A stretch of DNA of 42,920 nt from Chloroflexota bacterium. GTDB lineage: Bacteria > Chloroflexota > Anaerolineae > Promineifilales > Promineifilaceae. The stretch is taken from the NCBI GenBank assembly GCA_013112725.1, contig JABFFZ010000048.1, positions 1-42,920 on the forward strand, in the 5' to 3' direction. This document shows, one piece after another, positions 31,901 to 38,454 of the stretch (its first letter is position 1; every line of letters begins with the position of its first letter). A program made the position numbers and the translations under genes. A model generated the notes under the pieces. That model saw only the letters and a list, made by a program, of their open reading frames with translations. It did no database searches and was not told the origin of the DNA.

Positions 31901-32897
31901 AGGGGACAAAAAACATCTGCGGAAACCAGATGTTTTCAATGCCGCTAGTTGCCGTGATGAAGAAGAGGATGATGGGGCCATACCCTACCACCGCGCCGGC
32001 CAGAATGATCCGCGCCTGCTGCCGGACGCGCGCCGACGGCGGCCGCGCGGCCCGATACGCCATAATGAAGATGGTGATGAGCAGTCCCCCCGCGTTCAGC
32101 AAAAACAGGAGCCGCCAGCCAAAGACAAACGCCCAGGGAGATTGGGCATCAAGGAGAATCCTCTGCGCCCACAGCCCGGCTGCCAAACCGGGCAGTAAGA
32201 CAAACCATTTGACGAAAGGATAACGGGCTACCAGCCGTGAGGGATGGGGAAAAATGGCTGCCAGCCAGACACTTAGACCGCAGGTTAACGAGAGGGCCAG
32301 CGTCCACAGGCGGACAAAGTAGTGAGTGGTACGGGTATCAAACAATAAGCCCACCGCCAGAGCGGTAAAGGCCATGAGCAGGGCAAAAACCTGGGCAGCT
32401 TCGGTATACGGCCGTAGCCCAAACACCAACACCCCCATCACCAACATAATCACACCGGTCACATAAAACAGCCAAAATTGCTCCCCCAAATCCCACAGCG
32501 TAATGGGGATTAACAAAACATCTTTATGGCGTTCGGTCTCGGCAAAACGGGCGGGGAAGCCGCTGTCTGGCGGCGGTTGCACCAGGGTGAAGGGGACATG
32601 GCTGCCCACCGCTTTGGCCGCCAACGCCGCCTGCACGTCGGCCACATTGGCCACCGGCGCCCCATCAATCGCCACCACCCGATCGGGGAACGCCACGTCA
32701 TCGCTGCCCTGCTGCGCCGGCCAGGACTCTTCACCGCTGTCATTGACCACCAGATTGGGATCAAACAAAATGCCAGAAAAAGGGGTTTGCGTCCAGCGCC
32801 AGGTGAGGAACGGCAGCGACAGCAGAATAACGCCACTGAGAACTAAAACGATGGTGACAATCCCACTGATGAGCCGAATTTGCCGTTCTTCTGTCAC
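28926..32897 (-). CDS. Multi-GAF membrane sensor histidine kinase
   Basis: A 1323-residue kinase. TM1 (about 10-30) is followed by an outer PDZ-like segment (VVAIDGAPVANVADVQAAL, about 70-90) and then about nine helices (135-410). Several GAF-type domains follow; the clearest are around 780-920 (ATTMDLAVLLELILD, GLPIIVNDAREDKRWYD) and 945-1080, with at least one more degenerate copy before them. The HisKA H-box VSHELKTP has His1092, and the HATPase carries NLLSNAGKYS, DHGFGIS and GTGLGLSITKG. It senses an unknown signal and autophosphorylates. No response regulator is adjacent, so it is an orphan kinase. Its terminator is at 28790-28822; a TAATTGGG repeat lies upstream. Confidence 0.92.
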   Translation of the reverse strand: MTEERQIRLISGIVTIVLVLSGVILLSLPFLTWRWTQTPFSGILFDPNLVVNDSGEESWPAQQGSDDVAFPDRVVAIDGAPVANVADVQAALAAKAVGSHVPFTLVQPPPDSGFPARFAETERHKDVLLIPITLWDLGEQFWLFYVTGVIMLVMGVLVFGLRPYTEAAQVFALLMAFTALAVGLLFDTRTTHYFVRLWTLALSLTCGLSVWLAAIFPHPSRLVARYPFVKWFVLLPGLAAGLWAQRILLDAQSPWAFVFGWRLLFLLNAGGLLITIFIMAYRAARPPSARVRQQARIILAGAVVGYGPIILFFITATSGIENIWFPQMFFVPLIVLYPVTIGFTIVRYRLWNTDEVLRHGMTYGLLVVVLVLALAIVLFSLTLLVGPVLNNPLLITLFIVLLVLVVEPLKRRLQVEVEERFLKQPAVLDNMLRDFNRELTTAVTEDQVASMMLLYVRTGIPDANPDLYLPDGEMSVYRSYYGSNDLLVGADSPLIAALKKMHGAIDLTEERTWPPVFQQEAEIMRTMETAVIVPMYNEQDLLGWLTLSPKSNNQLYNQSELAYVASLADHSLIGFERASVVRSLEARVYEQDMLSQFSQALNFTLTLDDMMELVCTNYERLFNLRDFFIYLWDADTNQYYTAFYLEDGERHQEREGITQIVTAPRILEVFDRGQFSTGKFEAGNTWMAAPLKAGRDTLGVIYTYHRSPDIALRPRQRQLFLTLADQTATALARLETNRQLQARAQQLEVINEVTFSLATTMDLAVLLELILDKAMQLIDTEAGTFMITDLDNGELEFRVARGPASDGLVGKRLPTGTGLVGTAARTGLPIIVNDAREDKRWYDELEQDTTFRARALLTVPLMRYNTAWGIIQLINKRNGAPFTEEDQNLLLTFASQAVVAMENARLLAQTDEALRKSVNELSLLTQLDRDLNTSLDLATVMNLALDRTLAIFNGSAGAILLVDEDGRPQRLIHRNYDPAFTLDDLTAESGLVGKTITSRQPYVAANVHEEEGYIAANFATHSQMSLPLLHKQKLIGVMVIESNRLDAFDDEMVETAVRITNHAAIAIANAVLVEQVNAANEAKSDFVSMVSHELKTPMTSVKGYTDLLLSGMTGQLSDQQRGFLETIAVNIRRMSQQIQDLTDISRIETGKLHVNLTPTSLVEVVNETLQIIQGPFDEKGIRLHLQLPEDLPLVVADKGRLVQVLTNLLSNAGKYSPPETDVELCFETRLMPNGKHDRVTPMVVCSVRDHGFGISAEDRKKLFTKFFRSEDPNIRQAKGTGLGLSITKGIVELHRGEMWVESELGQGTTFTFTVPQVGLLERR

Positions 32898-32899
32898 TT

Positions 32900-32976
32900 T
32901 TGGGTAATTGGGTCATTATGTAATTAATAATTGGGTAATTGAGTAATTACCCAATTACCCAATTACTTAATTACAC
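32900..32976. repeat. TAATTGGG octamer palindrome between genes
   Basis: Forward units TAATTGGG, TAATTAA and TAATTGAG are followed by ATTACCCA, ATTACCCA and ATTACTTA. It lies between the kinase and the GT-C gene. Same family as 24011-24065 and 37086-37166. Confidence 0.9.
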
Positions 32977-33008
32977 ATTGTTGGGTCTCTCTCAACCAGT
33001 TTACCGCT

Positions 33009-35291
33009 TTATTCAATGATACGTATCTGAGCTAATAATAAGCGATCATCCAGGATGTGTCCATCGGCGGCCAACACATTTTGTGGTTCTTTTGTCAGGG
33101 GATCAATCAAGGCGACGTGAATTAAATAGACGTCGGGTGGCAGATTTCCGGGTAATGAGAGTAAAACGGTATCCGAGATAACCTGCTGTGGCCGCAGGGT
33201 AGAAGTGGCAGGGGTGATGGGGTTTACGGCTGTGACCCTTGCGCCCAACCAATCCGGGCAAGGATCATCACATACCGCCACCTCCACTTCATAGTCACGG
33301 TCAAGGGGGGCCACCGCCTGCCAATACAGCGTCACGGCCAACACATCCTCCGGCCGCAGCACCCGGTTGTTGTACGCATATCCTACCAGCCGCAGCTTAT
33401 CGCCAAAATTCTGGTTCAACGGGTTAGGCACATCACCCGGCGCCGGCTGTAGGGCGATTGTACTCAGTGGTAAGGCATCGCCCAACCCGGAGCCATCCGC
33501 AGCAGTGATGCCCAGCCGGTAAGCGCCTGGGGCATACAGACCAATGCTCAAGGTGGCTTCATCCGGGGCGATCATCGTTTCCGGCATGTGCAGGCGGACA
33601 GTGTCTATAAAGCGGTCACCCACCCGCCACCGGCTGCTGGGGAAGTTGCCCAGACCGGGATGGGTGTCACGCTGGGCGATCATCAAGCCATCGTCATTCA
33701 TCAGGTGGGCAAAGAGCAGGTAGTTGCCAGGTGGTTGGCCAGTCACTTCCCAATACAATTTCACCACCAACTCATCTCCCGGCTGCACCGTCTGCGTGCT
33801 GAGTTCGTAACCACGCAGGTTGGCAAAGGCGTCGAACCGGGCATTGGTGACGTTGGGCACACGCATATTAGCCGCAAATTCCGGTGGTCGGGCATAGGCC
33901 AGTCGCAAAAAGCCGAAAAGGGCGACGGCCGTGAGCAGGGCCATGATAGTGTTAATAAACCAGGCGAAAGATATGGGGATATAGGGATATGGGGATATTG
34001 CAGTACGGCCAAATATCTCAATATCCCCATATCTTAATACCCAATCCCCCCACCGGCTCCACCCATAAAACGTCAGTATCGCCAGCGCCGGCAGCGCCGG
34101 GAAAAAGAAGCGGCCCATGGCCCCCGCCGGGCTGATGAGCAGATAGTTGAACAAGACGGCAAAGAGCAGCACCATATCCAGCGCCAGCAAGAACAGCGGC
34201 ACGGCCGTCGGGCGCAGTTCACCCCATTGGCGGCGAACAAAAGGCACAGCCAGCCCTGCCAGACCCAACCCTACCAGCCAGCGCAGCCCCAGGTACATCC
34301 ATTCCGGCAGCGGAATCTGGCCGTAACCAAAACGCCCCCACAGGCTCGTCCAGGTGTAAGGCAGTTCGTGTATGGCTAATCCCCAGCTATCCGCCGGATT
34401 GCGCACGCCCCACAGTTCGGTCAGCCGTTCCACACCGGTTGGTTCACCGTAAAGCATCTGGTTACGCGCGAACCACCAACCGGCCAGCACGGCCGTGACG
34501 ACCCCGGCAATGACCGCCACCTCCAGCCACAGCCGCCACGATTTGTCGTGCCAGGCCACATACGTCACGGATACGGCAATCAACACTACGACGACTGCCA
34601 GACTAAATTTGCTCATCAGCGCCAGAGCATACAGCGCGCCCAACACCACCCCCCAACGGCGGCTCAGCCCGGTGGGTGATTTGACCAGCACCACACAGGC
34701 ATAGAGTACGGCCGTGCCGCTAAACGCCGCGATCACATCATTGTTAATGGCCCCGGACATAAACACAAACATGGGATTAAAGGCCACAAAAGCGACGGAA
34801 CCGAGGGCCAGGTATGGCCGTGCCGGCCAGATCACCCGCGCCAGCAGCCAGGTCAGCACCACCGTGCCCGCGCCAATGAGGATGTTGATGAAACGAACCA
34901 GATGCGCCGCCAACGCCTCACCATGCCAGGGAAACGCCTCATCCGCGCCATGCAGATACAGATTTTTATTGTCCCGCCCCACTTCCCAATAGCGGTACTG
35001 CCAGAACGGGTTGAGCGGCGGTTCGGCGCACACCTCCCGCCCCGTGTCAATCCAGAACGTGGCCAGCGCCGCCAACCCATAAAAAAGCGGCGGGTGATGC
35101 CCCTGCGCCTGGCAGGGCATTTCCCCTTGCACCGGCAGGCGGTGCAACTGCACCATGTGCTGCACAAAACGGTAATGGCGCAGTTCATCCGTGGCCTCAT
35201 GCAGCGGGTTGATCACACTGCCCGCCACCGCCAGCAGCAGAAAGAGGCCCAGAATGATGACTAAACTTGCCTTTTCACTTTTAGGTAACAT
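33009..35291 (-). CDS. GT-C membrane glycosyltransferase (DUF2142/GT39-like) with two beta modules
   Basis: A 760-residue paralogue of the protein at 20293. The first outer loop has NPLHEATDELRHYRFVQHM and HHPPLFYGLA. About eleven helices run to residue 470. Two beta-sandwich modules follow (LRGYELSTQTVQPGDELVVK and LRLVGYAYNNRVLRPEDVLA), ending near 755. The stretch around 418-444 (YGDIEIFGRTA, SPYPYIPIS) is encoded by a GGGGATAT palindrome lying in a loop between helices (33970-34040). The repeat keeps the frame open, and both flanks match normal helix sequence. It probably uses a polyprenyl-linked sugar; the acceptor is unknown. It is transcribed separately from the kinase gene downstream. 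Confidence 0.85.
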   Translation of the reverse strand: MLPKSEKASLVIILGLFLLLAVAGSVINPLHEATDELRHYRFVQHMVQLHRLPVQGEMPCQAQGHHPPLFYGLAALATFWIDTGREVCAEPPLNPFWQYRYWEVGRDNKNLYLHGADEAFPWHGEALAAHLVRFINILIGAGTVVLTWLLARVIWPARPYLALGSVAFVAFNPMFVFMSGAINNDVIAAFSGTAVLYACVVLVKSPTGLSRRWGVVLGALYALALMSKFSLAVVVVLIAVSVTYVAWHDKSWRLWLEVAVIAGVVTAVLAGWWFARNQMLYGEPTGVERLTELWGVRNPADSWGLAIHELPYTWTSLWGRFGYGQIPLPEWMYLGLRWLVGLGLAGLAVPFVRRQWGELRPTAVPLFLLALDMVLLFAVLFNYLLISPAGAMGRFFFPALPALAILTFYGWSRWGDWVLRYGDIEIFGRTAISPYPYIPISFAWFINTIMALLTAVALFGFLRLAYARPPEFAANMRVPNVTNARFDAFANLRGYELSTQTVQPGDELVVKLYWEVTGQPPGNYLLFAHLMNDDGLMIAQRDTHPGLGNFPSSRWRVGDRFIDTVRLHMPETMIAPDEATLSIGLYAPGAYRLGITAADGSGLGDALPLSTIALQPAPGDVPNPLNQNFGDKLRLVGYAYNNRVLRPEDVLAVTLYWQAVAPLDRDYEVEVAVCDDPCPDWLGARVTAVNPITPATSTLRPQQVISDTVLLSLPGNLPPDVYLIHVALIDPLTKEPQNVLAADGHILDDRLLLAQIRIIE
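33970..34040. repeat. GGGGATAT palindrome inside a coding region
   Basis: Perfect 14-bp arms GATATGGGGATATT (33986-33999) and AATATCCCCATATC (34020-34033), with extra GGGATAT units on the outer side. It is translated in frame in the GT-C protein. Confidence 0.92.
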
Positions 35292-35318
35292 GGGGAAATG
35301 ATAACGCCCAAGACATGA

Positions 35319-36203
35319 TCAACTTACGACCACCCTGGCAGGGAACTCCCAAAAAATTTCTTCATTGGGTACATGAGAAGGTTTGGGCTGGAGGCAATCT
35401 TGCCCGGTGGCTAACTGATGTTCGATACGCTTGCGTGACAGGTCTGTTGCTTTTTCGGAGATGTCACAACCTATGAAATTGCAATTGTTCTTGATAGCCG
35501 CAATGGCAGATGACCCACTGCCCATAAATGGATCACAGACGGTAAAACCATCTTCAGCGCTGGCAAAAATCATGGCCTGAAATAGTTCCACCGGTTTTTG
35601 GGTGACGTATTGGGCGCGATAGATGCGCTTGAATCGCCAGATGTCGGGGATTGTCCGGTTACGAATTTTACGATTGTTTCCATTCGTGGCAAAAATGACA
35701 TATTCATGGCGGCGCCGAAAATAATGCCCCATGCCAATGTTGATCTTGTCCCAGGTAATCAGGTTTTTAATGTCAAAATAATCACGCACTAACGCGCCCA
35801 ATGTTAACAAGGAGAAGGAGTCAAACATGATGTAGATGTGCCCCGTTCTTTTGGAAAGGACGCGGCGGCATTCTGACAAAAAGATACGATAGTTCTCTTC
35901 GCTGTCCTTAAACTCAGCAAACCATTTCCCGTTTTCTGATCCTTTGTGTTCATACGTGCCCACGATACGCCCCCGCCCTAACTGCAAGTGGTTGTTCATG
36001 CCGGCATACGCCGGGTCCGTAACAATAATATCCACGCTTTGATCAGGCAGCGATTGTAAAAACTGAACGCAATCTTCTTGTTTAATTCCTACCTGGCAAT
36101 TGCCATAGGTAAAGGTGTAGCCATTAGCAGGTTGTTTAACTTTTGGCGTATCAGGGGGCACTGTAAAAAGCGCTAATTGTTCTTTTAGTAGAGGCATTGC
36201 CAT
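35319..36203 (-). CDS. Orphan site-specific DNA methyltransferase, beta class
   Basis: A 294-residue amino-methyltransferase. Catalytic motif IV TDPAYAG (62-68, DPAY in place of DPPY) precedes motif I VCDPFMGSGSSAI near 220, the order of beta-class enzymes. TQKPVELFQAMI before motif I matches the TQKP motif of the group. It would methylate adenine N6 or cytosine N4. No endonuclease gene is adjacent, so it is an orphan; target unknown. Two ATGs (36203 and 36197) are possible; the second has the better-spaced AAGG. It stands between GT-C genes with unrelated codon surroundings and few ACGGCCGT sites, which may indicate later acquisition. Confidence 0.88.
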   Translation of the reverse strand: MAMPLLKEQLALFTVPPDTPKVKQPANGYTFTYGNCQVGIKQEDCVQFLQSLPDQSVDIIVTDPAYAGMNNHLQLGRGRIVGTYEHKGSENGKWFAEFKDSEENYRIFLSECRRVLSKRTGHIYIMFDSFSLLTLGALVRDYFDIKNLITWDKINIGMGHYFRRRHEYVIFATNGNNRKIRNRTIPDIWRFKRIYRAQYVTQKPVELFQAMIFASAEDGFTVCDPFMGSGSSAIAAIKNNCNFIGCDISEKATDLSRKRIEHQLATGQDCLQPKPSHVPNEEIFWEFPARVVVS

Positions 36204-36252
36204 TACCTTTGTTTTTGATATGAAGTGGTTTTACCTGATAGTGGCGACTTCA

Positions 36253-38454
36253 TCAAGGTGAGCTTTTTGTTGACAAGTCTATGGTGATCGCGTCACGGCC
36301 GTCGTCCGTCAATATCCGGGCACCGGTCATAGGATCATACAGGCCAAAGGCAGCGGTGATGGGTTGCATACCGGGGGGGATGATCAGCCGGTGTTGTTGC
36401 AAGAAAACGTCACCCAACTGCAAGGTGTACGGGTCTACCCAAAAGCCATCATCCCCGGTGACAAAGCTGCCATCGGCGGCCAACAATTGCCCAAAGGCCG
36501 CCAGGCGTGGCCCGGCATACACACCCGGCGGCGGCGGGTTGCTGATGAGGGTGAACGGGGGCAGGTCTAACGGCCGTGCCACCCGCCAGCCCAACTCTAA
36601 AACCCCCGTCGCCGGGTCATACGCCACGTGGATACTGCACAACCCATTGGCAAAACAGACCGGCGTCTGCGCCGGCAGGGCCAGGGCTGGCTGCACCGGC
36701 GCAAAATGGGCAATGGCCGTCTGCCCGGCTGCCGGTTCCAGCCAATCGGCATACGGCGAGGGGATAACGGGCGACCAGTACAGGCTGAGAGCGGGCTGCA
36801 AAAAGAGGGCGCGTTCCGGGTGATACCAGCGGGGGGCAACGGCCGTCTCTTCGTCCAGGTCAATCTGCAACGCCACCCTGTCCCATGGCCCATCCAGCAA
36901 ACTGGCAATGGCAAAATCGGCCATAATTGAATCGGGTTTCTCGTTCAAATAGGCCGCCAATTCATGCAAATCTGCCCGGTATAAAAAGCGCACCATCCCC
37001 CGCTGCGGCCACGTCGCAAAATAGTCGGGTAAATCGCGGCTGGCGATGGTGGCTAGTAGCAGGATACTCAACATTAAAGGAATGAGGTAATTGGGTAATT
37101 GGGTAATTGGGTAATTGGATGGGGGTTTCCTCCCAATCACCCAATTACTAATTACCCAATTACTTACCACCCCCACCGGCAGCGCCATCAGCATATAGGT
37201 GGCGGGCAGGGCAATGATGGTGTGCCCCAGGCTGGCGGGCGGCACGCTGACAAAACCGGGCGAGAGGCCGACCAGCCACCAGATGAGCAGAAATGCAGAC
37301 GGTAATCGGTAACCGGTAATCGGTGATGCGTGATGCGTGATGCGTGATGCGTGATGCGTGACAGGTAGGGGCGGGACAGGCGGGAGAGGTTTTTGCCTGC
37401 CGCGAAACCTGGTTCCCGCCTGTCTCGCCCACTCTGGGAACGGTTTGAGGGTGTAGTAGAGGGCAATGAGGACACCCGCCCACATGAACAGTGCGACTAA
37501 GGGGCCGAAGATGGGGCGGTGGGGGATGTTGTAGAGCCATTCGGCATCACCGTCGGCGTGGAACATGCTCAGGGTGGCAATGACATGTTTTTGGATGAGG
37601 CTAAAGTCGCCAGCGCGGGCGGCCATGAGCGGGCCGGCCAGTTCGCCCACCCGCGCCTCCGCCTCCGGCTGGCGCTGGATGGTGATAAAGAGGGGAATGA
37701 CAAACACGGCCGTGACCACAAACATCCACGCAATCCCCCGCCATTCGCGCCGTAACAAAGGCCAGGCCACCACGGCCATGTAGCCACAAAAGGCCAGCAA
37801 AATCAATGGCACCCCGCGCCCGGCAAAGTAAACGTAGAAACCGAGTGCCAGCCAGAAACCAGCTATCCCGTAATCGGTGAGCAGTGAGCGGTGAGCAGTA
37901 AGCAGCGATGCGGGATGCGTGACACCTGATACCTGATACTTGATACTTAATAACCCCCGCCAGAAAAAGTAGAAGGCCAGCAACAGCAGGGTGGGTGTGA
38001 CGATCTGGCGCAGGGCGAAGCGGGAGTACATGAGTGACCAGAAGCTAATGGCCAACCCGGCGGCCGCCAGCAGACCCACCCAGGGTCCAAACATTTTACG
38101 CCCCAGCAACCAGGTGAGGGGCACGGCCGTTAACCCCCAAAACACCGACAGCAGCCGCATCCCCACAAAATTAGCGCCAAACAAGGCCAGCATGGGCGCG
38201 TTCAGCACAAAGTAGAAACCTTCATTGCCGGAAGCGTCCGGGTAAAACAACTGCCAGTCGCCATCCAACACCTTTTGCGAAATGACCAGCGAGTTGATCA
38301 ACTCATCATCGCGCCAGCCGGGGGGAAAATCGGCCAACTGCCAGACGCGGGCGGCGAAGGCGAGTAGGGTGAGACTGACGATGAGGGTTTTTTCCAGGGG
38401 GAATCGGTGAAACGTGATGCGTGATGCGTGATGCGTGATATGTGGTGGATTCAT
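36253..38454 (-). CDS. GT-C membrane glycosyltransferase (GT39-like) carrying several in-frame repeats
   Basis: A 733-residue paralogue of the next upstream gene. It starts at the ATG at 38454, which overlaps the upstream stop as ATGA; the open frame continues 98 codons further inside that gene but is rejected. The outer loop after TM1 has GWRDDELINSLVI, with an acidic DDE typical of GT39. About ten helices follow, then a C-terminal soluble region with one beta module. Repeat-encoded segments are conspicuous: ITHHASRITFHR at the N-terminus, LLTAHRSLLTDYG after TM6, THHASRITHHASPITGYR near the middle, and NWVISNWVIG / NYPITQLPNYL further on. All lie at loops between helices, and the frame stays open through each. 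Probably functional, but that is inference. Confidence 0.83.
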   Translation of the reverse strand: MNPPHITHHASRITFHRFPLEKTLIVSLTLLAFAARVWQLADFPPGWRDDELINSLVISQKVLDGDWQLFYPDASGNEGFYFVLNAPMLALFGANFVGMRLLSVFWGLTAVPLTWLLGRKMFGPWVGLLAAAGLAISFWSLMYSRFALRQIVTPTLLLLAFYFFWRGLLSIKYQVSGVTHPASLLTAHRSLLTDYGIAGFWLALGFYVYFAGRGVPLILLAFCGYMAVVAWPLLRREWRGIAWMFVVTAVFVIPLFITIQRQPEAEARVGELAGPLMAARAGDFSLIQKHVIATLSMFHADGDAEWLYNIPHRPIFGPLVALFMWAGVLIALYYTLKPFPEWARQAGTRFRGRQKPLPPVPPLPVTHHASRITHHASPITGYRLPSAFLLIWWLVGLSPGFVSVPPASLGHTIIALPATYMLMALPVGVVSNWVISNWVIGRKPPSNYPITQLPNYLIPLMLSILLLATIASRDLPDYFATWPQRGMVRFLYRADLHELAAYLNEKPDSIMADFAIASLLDGPWDRVALQIDLDEETAVAPRWYHPERALFLQPALSLYWSPVIPSPYADWLEPAAGQTAIAHFAPVQPALALPAQTPVCFANGLCSIHVAYDPATGVLELGWRVARPLDLPPFTLISNPPPPGVYAGPRLAAFGQLLAADGSFVTGDDGFWVDPYTLQLGDVFLQQHRLIIPPGMQPITAAFGLYDPMTGARILTDDGRDAITIDLSTKSSP
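37086..37166. repeat. TAATTGGG octamer palindrome inside a coding region
   Basis: Four TAATTGGG units (37087-37120), a spacer, then CCCAATTA units to 37166. Translated as NWVISNWVIG on one arm and NYPITQLPNYL on the other. Confidence 0.92.
37299..37368. repeat. GTGATGC tandem 7-mer array inside a coding region
   Basis: GGTAATCGGTAACCGGTAAT is followed by five GTGATGC units. On the coding strand it reads as a 7-residue repeat ITHHASR. Confidence 0.93.
37370..37429. repeat. GGCGGGACAGGCGGGA inverted repeat inside a coding region
   Basis: The arms 37370-37385 and 37414-37429 pair with one mismatch. Directly adjacent to the GTGATGC array, so the same loop has been hit twice. Confidence 0.88.
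37868..37953. repeat. GTGAGCA 7-mer array plus GATACCT units inside a coding region
   Basis: GTGAGCA, GTGAGCG, GTGAGCA and GTAAGCA units are followed by GATGCGG/GATGCGT and then CTGATAC/TTGATAC units. Encodes LLTAHRSLLTDYG, the counterpart of 40003-40110 in the paralogue. Confidence 0.92.
38402..38441. repeat. GTGATGC tandem array after a start codon
   Basis: Three GTGATGC units preceded by GGTGAAAC, lying within the first 18 codons of the gene at 36253-38454 (protein ITHHASRITFHR). Confidence 0.9.

Noticed and set aside
35319..36203. Restriction-modification system
   Set aside because: No endonuclease or specificity gene is seen on either side of the methyltransferase.
37299..37368. CRISPR-like repeat array
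   Set aside because: The units are 7 bp in direct tandem with no spacers, and no cas gene is near; it is a tandem array inside a coding frame.
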